Shown here one piece after another: positions 45,437 to 55,220 of a DNA stretch of 64,000 nucleotides. The translations under genes and the position numbers were made by a program. Within the stretch, counting starts at the first letter, position 1, and every line of letters starts with the position of its first letter. Source of the stretch: JAKSSE01 sp045597645. Lineage in GTDB: Bacteria; Bacillota; Clostridia; Lachnospirales; Lachnospiraceae. The stretch is from the NCBI GenBank assembly GCA_045597645.1, contig JAZLKM010000020.1, positions 5,416 to 69,415 on the forward strand. Direction: 5' to 3'. The notes under the pieces were generated by a model, which searched no databases, had not been told where the DNA came from, and saw only the letters and a program-made list of their open reading frames with translations.

Positions 45437-47305
45437 CTATAATTTAATTCCAAGTACTTCTAAAGGAATGGGCACATCGATGAAGCCTGATGCAAATGGA
45501 CCGTACTGATATGGCCAATATTCAATGACGTACGAATCAGATGTAAAATAGCCTGGCATCTCTATAAATGCATCATCGTAATACTGATTCCATATATATT
45601 CCGGTTCGTAGAGCTCATATTCATTATAGAAATAGTCGTTGTTTTCCTTGTGGAACTCTGAGGTATAATCAGCAACTATTTTCTTAAAATCATCCTCCGT
45701 ACCGGTGTACAAGTCAGTGAATTGGACGCTGTCGCCGGATGTGAGATCATACATGTACCTATAGTACCCAGGCATTCCATGGGCGCCACCGCCATAGTTG
45801 TAGCTAGAAAATGTAACCTGTATATATCTGTCGCTTAGATGGTCAAATTTACTATATACAGCAGTGTTGAATGGCGGAGAGCTTAGGAGAAACTCATCGT
45901 CAGCATAGAACTCCATGTCATTTGTGAAATAGGCTATTTCAGACTTGTACTGTTCCTGCAGATCGGCATTTATCTTGTCTGCATTCGGGAAACTGTCCTT
46001 TAGATTGAACTTTTCCAAATAGTAGTAATAATATATCCGCTCATCATCATCCCTGAAGTCATCATACTCATAATCGATAGTGCCATACTGTATATAGTCA
46101 TACATGACATCAGAGACTGGAAGTGCAGTATCTGTCAAATAGTTGTCTGCAGCAGAATATGCATGCCATGTCATCGCTGTCTCATCAGGAATAAGAGCAT
46201 AGACATAGTCATCAGTGAATGTAAAGCCATCCGCACATGGAGTGATATTATAGGTATCTGTTCCAGGAATCGATTGTGCACGGCAAATCTGTGCGCAGGT
46301 ATTTGAAAGTGTATTATAAGAATACAGGGTGTATTGCCCTACATAATAGCTATATATATCCTCGTGCGTATAGAAAAACAGTTCATCGTCATCGGCAGCT
46401 ATAAAACTGGCACCGTCGTCGCTAGGTATGTCAAAGCTTATGGGCGAGGCGCTTTCATCATTGACATCAAACATATAGCCTGTGCTGATTGTCTCATAAT
46501 CCTCTGTATAGCGCCTATTAAATACGACAGCGTAGTCCTTATTACCACCCCAAAAACTGAGGTAGCCTTCCTCGCCGCTTACACATTCTCTTAGAATGTT
46601 GGCGTCCTTATCTACAATATAGATGATGGAATTGTCTTCCTTTGGCTGTGCATAGAACCAGCCGCGGCTGGCTAGTGATGATATAACTCCATCATTTGCG
46701 CCATAGTAGTAATCATCTAGCAAGCCAAAAAGCCTATCAAAGTCATCACAGATTTCCATTGATGTGCTTTCAGGATTGAACTTGTATATATAATTTACGG
46801 TATTGTAGTTTTCATCGCTGACTGCATATGAAAAATATATATTATTTTCATAGCTAGCCAAGTCATAGTCCCAACCGTAACTTGGCATTTCAAGGTCGTG
46901 AAGCTTGCCATTGTCATCTAGCAGAGTGAGTCTTGTCTCTGTCTCTGAATCGCCTAAGTCAATTGAGTATAATGCGAAAAAACCATGCTCGTTTTCCACA
47001 ACTTTATCAATATGATTTATGACATTATCAGTGAATTTGATTTCATTATAATTGCCTGTACTATCGGCCAGGTATGCTTTTTTATCTCCGACAAGTAGCT
47101 TTGCAAAAGAAGGAGCTACTTCTGGAACTTCTGCGCTAGTGTCAACACTGGCTGTGATATTACTGCTCTCAGCTGCATCATGTGTGCTAGTAGCACTATT
47201 ATTGGCTGGCACTTCAGCCGGAGGTGCTGATTTTCCACAGGCACTAAGTGCTATAGCTGATGTTGCAGTGACAGCTATGAGTCCTACAATCTTGTTTTTT
47301 CTCAT
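45437..47305 (-). CDS. Secreted lipoprotein with DUF3298/DUF4163-like C-terminus
   Basis: A lipobox (ALSAC) and a Ser/Thr/Ala linker show it is exported and anchored. Residues about 65-400 carry repeated short beta-strand-like segments, suggesting a propeller. The C-terminal part (about 430-620) has the DUF4163/DUF3298 pattern, seen also in the RsiV anti-sigma/lysozyme-binding protein: YIQVTFSSYNYGGGAHGMPG and GDSVQFTDLYTG. No enzymatic motif is evident. Its start overlaps the gltS stop (TAATG), so it is co-translated with gltS. Function unknown. Confidence 0.75.
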   Translation of the reverse strand: MRKNKIVGLIAVTATSAIALSACGKSAPPAEVPANNSATSTHDAAESSNITASVDTSAEVPEVAPSFAKLLVGDKKAYLADSTGNYNEIKFTDNVINHIDKVVENEHGFFALYSIDLGDSETETRLTLLDDNGKLHDLEMPSYGWDYDLASYENNIYFSYAVSDENYNTVNYIYKFNPESTSMEICDDFDRLFGLLDDYYYGANDGVISSLASRGWFYAQPKEDNSIIYIVDKDANILRECVSGEEGYLSFWGGNKDYAVVFNRRYTEDYETISTGYMFDVNDESASPISFDIPSDDGASFIAADDDELFFYTHEDIYSYYVGQYTLYSYNTLSNTCAQICRAQSIPGTDTYNITPCADGFTFTDDYVYALIPDETAMTWHAYSAADNYLTDTALPVSDVMYDYIQYGTIDYEYDDFRDDDERIYYYYYLEKFNLKDSFPNADKINADLQEQYKSEIAYFTNDMEFYADDEFLLSSPPFNTAVYSKFDHLSDRYIQVTFSSYNYGGGAHGMPGYYRYMYDLTSGDSVQFTDLYTGTEDDFKKIVADYTSEFHKENNDYFYNEYELYEPEYIWNQYYDDAFIEMPGYFTSDSYVIEYWPYQYGPFASGFIDVPIPLEVLGIKL

Positions 47306-48726
47306 TATTTCTGCCCTTTTTTGAATTTAAAAATTTGATTTCTGAATAGAATGATATTCATAACTAGGAAGAATCCTACAAGAATACCAAGGGTGAGTAA
47401 TGGTTGTTTGGGCGCCAGAGCAGCTAGTAGCATCATTGGGAAGCCAAATACCATTGCTGGAAAATTTTGATATACAAGATTGTCAGCAGCAGGGGTCTTA
47501 AAGCCGCGGTCAATCTCTCTTAGCAAAATGACACCAGTGCTGGCTGTTCCAGTGAGCATACCGTACATTACAAGGAATTGTTCCTGTTCATAGTCTGCAA
47601 AAAGCTTGTGTGCCACATATCTGTTATAAGCGTAAGTCGAGAACGCACCTACAAGACCAAGTATTATTACTACATACCAATAGTCTGCAAGAAGCGATAT
47701 GTTGATAGCGGCAATGCCAGCTACTATCATCAGATCGTAGAAGAAGCTACCAATCTTGTCCATAAGGTCAGAGTCGATATAATCATACTTTGCCAGTGGC
47801 GTTCCGCGCAATTTGCTGAGAACAAATTTTACAAGGATTGCAACCAGTACACCGATGAGGAAATTGAATCCATAGAGTACAGATCTGAATGATGGAATCA
47901 GCATACCTAATAGGTAGATGATGCCGTAGGTTATAAAGTAAGTGATAAAAATAGCAGCAATCTGCATAGTGATTGTCTCTATGCCGCCATTCATGAACTT
48001 GCCTTCTTCGTTGGCGCGTTCTTCGGGGGTTATAACACGCTCCTCGGGCTTGCCTTCTCGAATTACCAGTTTACCCTTTGCACGCATCACGTTCATGTGG
48101 ATAACGCCGCCAATGCTGGCTGATAGAAAGCCTAGGGCTGCTATTGATAAACCGAAGTTACGACCCCCAATGAAGTTATAGTCGCTCTCATAAATGCTTC
48201 CATAGTTGAGCGCCTGACCTGTACCCTGACCATAGCCGAATGGAAGGAGGATTCCGGCCGCAGGAATAAGACTTGCGATTAAAGTGGCAAATCCAATTGT
48301 AATAGCGAGGCCAAGAATACCTTGAAGCAGGTATGTAGATACGGTCGTGACACCGGTATTAAAGATCTCCTTAGTGCGTTGCTTTGACATCTTGTTTTTA
48401 GATGACTTGAAGGTCATGGCGATAAAGCCAAGAGCCAATGAGTGGTAGGTGAGCATGTCAAGGTAATCAGTTCCTGACAGTTGGTCTACCGACAAAGCAG
48501 CATCATATCCAAATGCACCGCTATCGAAGAGACTTGTACCGGTTACGGCTTTGAAGATAACGGAGATAGCCAACAGGATAAAACCACCAAGTACAGAGGT
48601 GGGAATCATTGAGCGCCTGAGTACCTTAAAGTACTTTTTCATTACATTGGCAACAATCAGGGCTAAAAGCAGCACTGCAATAACGTCAATTACGCCCCAT
48701 ACCTTAAAGTCCCAAAAATTCGTCAT
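47305..48726 (-). CDS. gltS: Sodium/glutamate symporter family protein, GltS type
   Basis: This multi-spanning membrane protein (about 11-12 segments) is related to GltS, which imports glutamate with sodium. Recognisable segments are MIPTSVLGGFILL, the pore-like LLPFGYGQGTGQALNYG and GTASTGVILLREIDRG, which match the two symmetric halves of the family. At 473 residues it is longer than the roughly 400 of Escherichia coli GltS. The substrate could be another carboxylate. Its start overlaps the acyltransferase gene by 23 bases. Confidence 0.82.
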   Translation of the reverse strand: MTNFWDFKVWGVIDVIAVLLLALIVANVMKKYFKVLRRSMIPTSVLGGFILLAISVIFKAVTGTSLFDSGAFGYDAALSVDQLSGTDYLDMLTYHSLALGFIAMTFKSSKNKMSKQRTKEIFNTGVTTVSTYLLQGILGLAITIGFATLIASLIPAAGILLPFGYGQGTGQALNYGSIYESDYNFIGGRNFGLSIAALGFLSASIGGVIHMNVMRAKGKLVIREGKPEERVITPEERANEEGKFMNGGIETITMQIAAIFITYFITYGIIYLLGMLIPSFRSVLYGFNFLIGVLVAILVKFVLSKLRGTPLAKYDYIDSDLMDKIGSFFYDLMIVAGIAAINISLLADYWYVVIILGLVGAFSTYAYNRYVAHKLFADYEQEQFLVMYGMLTGTASTGVILLREIDRGFKTPAADNLVYQNFPAMVFGFPMMLLAALAPKQPLLTLGILVGFFLVMNIILFRNQIFKFKKGQK

Positions 48727-49927
48727 CTCTTTCTCCGTTTCTTACATTCATATAATGGTAGTAATAGTGTACATACTTTACAGCGTTAAAACGCACATCA
48801 CCCTTGATCTGATAAAGAGTGTTGTCTGTATAAAAGCCTATTTTGTTGTGACCGAGAATAGACATTGAGCTTATGTCCTCAAAGCGAAGGTGCATATTAA
48901 CGTTAGTGCCAGACAGAATGATGCCAGCCCCTGTCATGGTCATTGAAACAGCATCTGCAAGTATCTCTTTTTTCTCGTATATGTGTACCTTGGAAAATGT
49001 CACAGTATCTGTATATAGGATGTCATCAGAGGAATAATCCGAAGGGTTGACAGACTTAATAAACGATTCCTGTGCACGATACCATTCTTTGAGGTAGGTG
49101 TATGGAAAATCGTCATCTGGATATTTCAAAGTCAAATCAGGCATGTATGTAAAGCTGCGACCGCATTTACAACACTTGGCATCATTTCCGTTACTTTCGA
49201 AAGAAGAAAAACCGCAATGTGGGCAATAATACAAAAGCCTTTCGATATACTCAGCGCGCTTACTAGACTCAAAGCATTGATTCATAGCGGTGTCATCCTG
49301 ATAGAGCTCGCGATTAATTAGTGCAGCAAAGTCTTCGTTCGACATTTTTTTGTATTCTTCAGGCTCGATTATTGTAGTGGCATGAGCATACATTTTGCCT
49401 TTGCGGGCCTCGTCTGCCCATCTTGGCTCGATGCCAAATCCGCCTTCAAATTTGATTATCAGTACAGGCAGCTTTAGAAGCTTTACCATTTTGGCAACGC
49501 TAGGCTTGATTGATTCGGTGACACCACTGTAAGTGCGATTTCCTTCAGGACACAAAGCGATACTTCCCCCCTCGCTGGCTACTTGGACCATAGAGCGGAT
49601 GGAGTTCATGTCAGAAGAAGATCCTTTTCTGAACGGAATAGGAGCGACCACATATTCTATGATGCGAGAAACGGCACCAATAGAGAAAATATCTTCGGTT
49701 GCTACGTAGTAAATGGGATCCTTGAACACGATACCAGTAAAGAACTGGTCAAAAGGTGTCTGATGATTTGTGAGAATAAAAAACTGTCTGTGCTGGGGAT
49801 TGTCAAAAGTAGTCCAGCTCAGATGATAATGTAGCTTGCAATATAGCGCGATAGGCCACTTTACAATAGCCTTAACCACGCGGTGTCGCGGCTTGATCCA
49901 CGACTTGGCTTTTTTAGTCGTACTCAC
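48704..49927 (-). CDS. PlsC-like acyltransferase with zinc ribbon and extra C-terminal domain
   Basis: The N-terminal 220 residues match 1-acyl-glycerol-3-phosphate acyltransferases: the HX4D motif in NHQTPFD, the EGNR box in CPEGNRTYSG, and a downstream LPVLIIKFEGG. Around residues 233-255 is a zinc ribbon (CPHC, then CCKC). The last 130 residues are a beta-rich segment resembling a PH/GRAM-like fold. Typical PlsC proteins stop near residue 240, so the extension is unusual. The start is GTG 49927 with no convincing ribosome site. It leads a three-gene operon with gltS. Confidence 0.8.
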   Translation of the reverse strand: MSTTKKAKSWIKPRHRVVKAIVKWPIALYCKLHYHLSWTTFDNPQHRQFFILTNHQTPFDQFFTGIVFKDPIYYVATEDIFSIGAVSRIIEYVVAPIPFRKGSSSDMNSIRSMVQVASEGGSIALCPEGNRTYSGVTESIKPSVAKMVKLLKLPVLIIKFEGGFGIEPRWADEARKGKMYAHATTIIEPEEYKKMSNEDFAALINRELYQDDTAMNQCFESSKRAEYIERLLYYCPHCGFSSFESNGNDAKCCKCGRSFTYMPDLTLKYPDDDFPYTYLKEWYRAQESFIKSVNPSDYSSDDILYTDTVTFSKVHIYEKKEILADAVSMTMTGAGIILSGTNVNMHLRFEDISSMSILGHNKIGFYTDNTLYQIKGDVRFNAVKYVHYYYHYMNVRNGERDDEFLGL

Positions 49928-49933
49928 GCCCTT

Positions 49934-49962
49934 ATGATACAGTAAAATCGTGTCATAAACAA
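49934..49962 (-). promoter_or_regulatory. Candidate promoter of the acyltransferase operon
   Basis: On the minus strand TTGTTT (49957-49962), 17-base spacer, TATCAT (49934-49939). The expected start falls at or next to the GTG start codon. Confidence 0.4.
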
Positions 49963-50064
49963 CAGGAATTTAGTTGCGAAGCGGCAATTGTTTATAAGCA
50001 AGTAGTGGAGCGGATTGTGAATAACATTGGAAAAGAATTGCAGGGAAAATTGGGATAAAAAGGA

Positions 50065-50093
50065 TTGAGAAGGAGTGCTAAAGATAGTACAAT
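50065..50093 (+). promoter_or_regulatory. Candidate promoter of the EF-G-like/TIR operon
   Basis: TTGAGA (50065-50070), 17-base spacer, TACAAT (50088-50093). It gives a leader of about 33 bases containing AAAGGGGG. Confidence 0.6.
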
Positions 50094-50132
50094 ATTGATG
50101 TTGGGGCAACGTATGAAAGGGGGTACTTTTAT

Positions 50133-52223
50133 ATGAAGGTTTACACTACTGACAAGATTCGCAATGTTGTGCTTCTGGGCCACAGCGGCGCAGGTAAAAC
50201 CAGCCTTGCAGAATCAATGGCTTATCTGGCCGGCATCACATCTAAGCCGGGCACGGTCGAAGCGGGCAATACCATCAGCGATTATGACAAGATGGAGACT
50301 AAGCTCGGCTATTCTATTTCTACATCCATTATCCCGATTGAGTGGAAGGATACCAAGATTAATGTTCTCGACACACCAGGATACTTCGACTTTGTGGGAG
50401 AGGTCGAGGAGGCAGCATCTGCAGCTGATGCAGCAATAATTGTTGTATCTGGAAAAAGCGGTGTTGAGGTAGGCACCAGAAAGGCATGGGAGATTTGCGA
50501 GAAATACCATCTTCCACGCATGTTTTTCGTAACAGAAATGGATATTGATAATGCCAGCTACAGGGAGATAGTAGAAGAACTGCAATCTCTGTACGGCAAG
50601 AAGATAGCGCCTTTCCACATGCCTATGCGTGAGGATGGCCAGTTTATTGGATATGTGAATATAATCCAGCAAAAAGGAAAAAAATGGGCTGATAATGGTA
50701 CTGAAAAAGTAGATGTACCAGAGCACCTAAAATCATATCTAGAGACCTATAGAGAGGCACTGATGGAGTCTGTTGCAGAGACTAATGAGGACTTCATGGA
50801 GCGCTATTTTGGAGGCGAGGAATTTTCCGATGATGAGATACGTCAGGCGCTTAGACTGAATGTGTCCGAGGGCTCAATAGTTCCAGTGCTTATGGGATCT
50901 AATATCATGTCACGAGGCATGTATACGCTTATGGTGGATATTGTGAAGTATCTACCTAGTCCTGAAAAGCGTAGCTGCATCGGTATCGATGCAAGCTCAA
51001 ATGAGACATTCCAGGCTGATTTTGACTTTGCAAAGCCTAAGAGTGCGTACGTATTTAAGACTATAGTTGATCCGTTCGTTGGCAAGTACTCTCTTATCAA
51101 GGTGAACTCAGGTGTAATTAAGACAGATGATGTCCTCTATAATCAGCACAAGGATACTGAGGAGAAGATTGGTAAACTCTATGTACTCAGAGGAAACAAG
51201 GCGGAGGAAGTTGCAGAGCTGCATGCTGGTGATATAGGTGCACTTAGCAAGCTTAATAAGGTGGCAACTACTGATAGCTTGTCTACCAAGGCGCATCCTA
51301 TACTCTATATCAGAGCTTCCCTTTCAACCCCGTATACGTATATGCGATACAAGGCAAAAAATAAAGGGGATGAGGATAAAATAGCACAAGGACTCCAGAA
51401 ATTGATGCAGGAGGATCTGACTCTTAAAGTTGTAAATGACGGTGAAAACGGCCAGACACTTATCTACGGTATAGGTGATAGACAGCTTGAGATAGTAGTT
51501 GATAAGCTCGCTGAAAAGTATAAAGCAGAGATTGAGCTCTCTAAGCCAAAGGTAGCATATAAAGAGACAATACTTGGCAAAGCAGATGTGGAGTATAAAC
51601 ATAAAAAGCAATCAGGCGGTCATGGTCAGTACGGACATGTAAAGATGACATTTGAGCCATCTGGAGACATTGAGAGTCCTTATGAGTTCACACAGTCTGT
51701 TGTAGGCGGAGCAGTTCCGAAGAACTTCTTCCCGGCTGTTGAGAAGGGCATTGCGGAGTCGAGCACTTCCGGTCCTTTAGCAGCGTACCCTGTAGTGGGA
51801 ATAAAGGCTAATCTGTATGATGGTTCATATCATGCCGTAGATTCTTCAGAGATGGCATTTAAAACAGCTGCAAGAGGAGCGTTTAAAGAAGGTATTCTGA
51901 AGGCTAAGCCGATTTTGTTAGAGCCTATAGCTACATTGAAGGTTACAGTACCTGATAGCTACACTGGAGATATAATGGGAGACCTTAATAAGCGTAGAGG
52001 TCGCGTGCTTGAGATGAATGCTACAGAGAACAAGTCTACTGAGATTGTAGCAGAAGTACCGCAGGCAGAGCTTTACGGATATGGCACCAATCTCCGCTCT
52101 ATGACAAGCGGCTTTGGTACATTTGCATATGATATAACAAGATATGAGCCTGTACCGGCAGATATTCAGGCAGCTGAAGTCGAGAGACGTGCTAGCAAGA
52201 TAAAGGGAATCGACGAAGAGTAA
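50133..52223 (+). CDS. EF-G-like translation GTPase paralogue with altered G motifs
   Basis: The 696-residue protein has the five-domain layout of elongation factor G. The P-loop GHSGAGKT (16-23) is intact. The switch II motif usually read DTPGH is DTPGY (Tyr84), replacing the His needed for GTP hydrolysis in EF-G. The usual NKMD guanine-specificity motif reads TEMD (134-137), and switch I lacks RGITI. Domain IV retains KQSGGHGQYGHV. It belongs to an EF-G-like paralogue group seen in Clostridia rather than housekeeping fusA. AAAGGGGG precedes the ATG. It overlaps the TIR gene by one base. Confidence 0.87.
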   Translation: MKVYTTDKIRNVVLLGHSGAGKTSLAESMAYLAGITSKPGTVEAGNTISDYDKMETKLGYSISTSIIPIEWKDTKINVLDTPGYFDFVGEVEEAASAADAAIIVVSGKSGVEVGTRKAWEICEKYHLPRMFFVTEMDIDNASYREIVEELQSLYGKKIAPFHMPMREDGQFIGYVNIIQQKGKKWADNGTEKVDVPEHLKSYLETYREALMESVAETNEDFMERYFGGEEFSDDEIRQALRLNVSEGSIVPVLMGSNIMSRGMYTLMVDIVKYLPSPEKRSCIGIDASSNETFQADFDFAKPKSAYVFKTIVDPFVGKYSLIKVNSGVIKTDDVLYNQHKDTEEKIGKLYVLRGNKAEEVAELHAGDIGALSKLNKVATTDSLSTKAHPILYIRASLSTPYTYMRYKAKNKGDEDKIAQGLQKLMQEDLTLKVVNDGENGQTLIYGIGDRQLEIVVDKLAEKYKAEIELSKPKVAYKETILGKADVEYKHKKQSGGHGQYGHVKMTFEPSGDIESPYEFTQSVVGGAVPKNFFPAVEKGIAESSTSGPLAAYPVVGIKANLYDGSYHAVDSSEMAFKTAARGAFKEGILKAKPILLEPIATLKVTVPDSYTGDIMGDLNKRRGRVLEMNATENKSTEIVAEVPQAELYGYGTNLRSMTSGFGTFAYDITRYEPVPADIQAAEVERRASKIKGIDEE

Positions 52224-55213
52224 TGAGTTTTCGCTATGACGCATTTATAAGCTATAGACATGCTCCTTTGGACATGGATATAGCAAAAAGAGTTCACAGG
52301 GGCCTTGAAACATTCAAGGTCCCTCGTGCTGTGCAAAAAACCTCTGGAAAGAGGAGAATAAACAGAGTATTTAGGGATCAGGAGGAATTGCCGATTGGCA
52401 GTGATCTAACTGATAATATTGATAAGGCATTAGACGAATCGGAATTTTTGATTGTCATCTGTTCACCACGCACACCTGGATCAGAATGGGTGCAGAAGGA
52501 GATAGAAAGCTTTATAGCTAAACATGGCAGAAGCCATGCATTAGCCATACTTATTGAGGGAGAGCCAAGCGAGTCATTTCCAAAGCAACTGCTGGAGGAT
52601 GAGTATGGCAATCCTGTGGAGCCTTTGGCAGCAGATGTCAGAGGTGAGACAGATGCTGAACGAAAAAAGAAGCTGAAAACAGAGCTGATGAGATTGGCAG
52701 CGCCGTTACTTGGGTGTTCATATGACGATTTGCGTCAAAGGCACAGGGAGCGAAGGCTTCGAAAAGCAATAGGCATGGCTACAGGGATAGGAGCTGTGGT
52801 CGCGCTCTTGGGAATTGCCTTTGGCATCTATAATGCTCAAAACGCAGAGCGAATAAGGCAGAGTCTATTGGCAAAGCAGGAGAGCCAATCAAAATATCTG
52901 GCCGAAGAGGCCAGAGGATTACTCATTCAGGGAGATAGGCGTGCGGCTGCACTTGTTGCAGCAGAAGGTCTGCCCAGAGATAATGACAGACCGTTTGTAC
53001 CCTCCTCAGCGTATGCACTGTCTGAGGCACTTCATGTCTATGATATGGGAAACTATGCTTCCTTTGACAGGGTACTAATGCATGAATCGGTGGTAAGCAC
53101 ATTTAAATTCAATAGAGATGGCGACCTTATTACCACATTGGATGCAGGCGGAAAGGTATATGTATGGAACACAGAAAATGGAGAACTGCTCTATTCGATT
53201 GTTCCAACGGTTAACGATTATGGATATATAGATAGGCCGCTTGATGCCTTAGCATATGGGCAGAGAATATATGTTGCAGAGGATAAAAAGTTAACAGCAT
53301 ATGGCTATGATGGTGACATTCAATGGGACGTAGAATTGCCAGGAGAAGTGTCATATGCTCAGATTGATGAACTAGCAAACTGCATTGTATGTACTCGAAG
53401 CGATTCAGTTAGTATATACAGCTGCGATGATGGCAGCTGTATGCAAACATATGTGAGTGATGAAGGAGCCGGCTTTAGCGACCCACAGGTGTTTAATCAG
53501 GACAGAGATAAGCTGCTGGTTGCAAAAATTCAAAGCTATGGAAGTACGGAGACTTCTGTACCAATTTCAATGCTAGATTTGTCCACAGGTGAATGTACGG
53601 ATATATCTGTTGACAACACATACATAGTAAATGCTTGCTGGACAGCTGATGGAAATGTGGCTGTAGCAAGCTGTGATTTTGATGCTTTGTATGCAAGCAG
53701 AGAATTTGAGGCCAGATTAGATGTAATTACTCCAGATGGGCAGGTGCTTTGGAGCTACGATTTTAATCATATGGGCGATTACTATGTGAGAATGAAGTCG
53801 AGAGCCTACTCGGATGATGATGGATACCACAATGATCTTATAATGGCTGCAACTGATGTGGTTTATGTATTTGATGCACAAAGTGGAGAAATCACTGCGG
53901 CGATGCATGTTGATAGTGGCGTCGAAGATATGCTGGTCAGCGCTGTTGGAGAGTATGTATATATATCAAAATCAACAGAAGGTATTGCCATATTATCTGG
54001 AAAAAGTGGGGAATCTTTTGATTCGTATGAGATGGATACTGAGGGCTGCGCTAAGAAGTTTTTAATATGCAATGGTGTCACCGCATTCTCCAGATATCAG
54101 TCTGCAGGGCTTCAATTACTTAAATACCATGTGTCTGACACCATGGAGGAGATAACAGAATATCCGGATAATCCATCGGCTGTGTATACGTCTGAGAATG
54201 AATCATATTATGCAGTATGCTATGGCTATGGACAGAGCAGATATTTTGAGTTTTATGACAGCGACAATAATTATGTTTGGGATAGTCTTAATCTTACGGA
54301 CCTAAAGGCTGAGGACTGTGGATTCTTGGATGATAGGAGCTTTGTCATATTATCCAGTGATGGTATATGCTATAGAATGGATATTGCAAAGCAGGAGATT
54401 GCTGAGACTGATATGCGTTTTGATGACAGTATAATGTTAGATCTTGCCTTGTCTGAAAATTCAAAGTATGCAGTAGAAAAGGCAAATCACGACATACAGG
54501 TATGGGACGTACAAAAGGATAAGAAGTCTTATGAGCTTAGGGATATCGATGATAGGATAGAGCTCGCAAGAGTGTCGCCTACAGGAGAGTATTTGGTTGC
54601 TTGCCTGAGCGAAGCTGGAGTACAGATAAGCCATAATGGAGGACAATTTAAGAGTCTTGATGACAGTATACAAGCAATAGTCTCAGGCCAGGGAAAATCT
54701 ATTGCTTTTAGTGATACAAAAGTGGCTATTGCATGTACAGACGGACTGCTAAGAGTATATGACATGGCATCTGGCAAGCTGTTAAATGAAATATACTATG
54801 TGGGACGAAGCAGAGGATTTGTGTGCTTTTCAGATGATGGAAATAAGCTGATGCTGCAAGGGGACGATTACCGACTGTATATCTATGATTTGGAAAATGA
54901 TCGTCTACTTTTCTACTCGACAGATGAGTATTACATTTTCGATAATTTCAAAATAGATGATGCTGCTGGCATAATTAGTCTTTCATCTGGGTATGGATTG
55001 CTTCTCATGGATAAGGAAACCTGCCAGCCAATAGCATACGTGGACGATGGTATGGCATTTTTCTCCAAGAAGAAAGCAATAATGGCGGCTAAGTGGAGAA
55101 AAGGATACTTGTTTAAATATCTTGAGAGTGATGAGCTCTTGGAAGAACTGGAAAAACAATTTCCAGGAGAGACTTTGTCAGATATGGAGTTGATTACATA
55201 TAATATAGATTGA
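52223..55213 (+). CDS. TIR domain, membrane segment and WD40-like propeller protein
   Basis: Residues 4-130 form a TIR domain: YDAFISYRH, RDQEELPIGSDL, FLIVICSPRTPGSEWVQKE. Glu93 (in SEWVQKE) sits where TIR NADases have their catalytic Glu. A basic stretch (RHRERRLRK, 173-181) and one membrane helix (about 184-203) follow, then a charged helical segment and about 700 residues of repeated beta-strand units resembling WD40 blades (YVWNTENGELL, QVWDVQKDKKSYELR, RVYDMASGKLL). The basic flank predicts TIR inside and propeller outside. It overlaps the EF-G-like gene as TAATG and is 7 bases from the DHH gene. Confidence 0.85.
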   Translation: MSFRYDAFISYRHAPLDMDIAKRVHRGLETFKVPRAVQKTSGKRRINRVFRDQEELPIGSDLTDNIDKALDESEFLIVICSPRTPGSEWVQKEIESFIAKHGRSHALAILIEGEPSESFPKQLLEDEYGNPVEPLAADVRGETDAERKKKLKTELMRLAAPLLGCSYDDLRQRHRERRLRKAIGMATGIGAVVALLGIAFGIYNAQNAERIRQSLLAKQESQSKYLAEEARGLLIQGDRRAAALVAAEGLPRDNDRPFVPSSAYALSEALHVYDMGNYASFDRVLMHESVVSTFKFNRDGDLITTLDAGGKVYVWNTENGELLYSIVPTVNDYGYIDRPLDALAYGQRIYVAEDKKLTAYGYDGDIQWDVELPGEVSYAQIDELANCIVCTRSDSVSIYSCDDGSCMQTYVSDEGAGFSDPQVFNQDRDKLLVAKIQSYGSTETSVPISMLDLSTGECTDISVDNTYIVNACWTADGNVAVASCDFDALYASREFEARLDVITPDGQVLWSYDFNHMGDYYVRMKSRAYSDDDGYHNDLIMAATDVVYVFDAQSGEITAAMHVDSGVEDMLVSAVGEYVYISKSTEGIAILSGKSGESFDSYEMDTEGCAKKFLICNGVTAFSRYQSAGLQLLKYHVSDTMEEITEYPDNPSAVYTSENESYYAVCYGYGQSRYFEFYDSDNNYVWDSLNLTDLKAEDCGFLDDRSFVILSSDGICYRMDIAKQEIAETDMRFDDSIMLDLALSENSKYAVEKANHDIQVWDVQKDKKSYELRDIDDRIELARVSPTGEYLVACLSEAGVQISHNGGQFKSLDDSIQAIVSGQGKSIAFSDTKVAIACTDGLLRVYDMASGKLLNEIYYVGRSRGFVCFSDDGNKLMLQGDDYRLYIYDLENDRLLFYSTDEYYIFDNFKIDDAAGIISLSSGYGLLLMDKETCQPIAYVDDGMAFFSKKKAIMAAKWRKGYLFKYLESDELLEELEKQFPGETLSDMELITYNID

Positions 55214-55220
55214 GGTTAGC

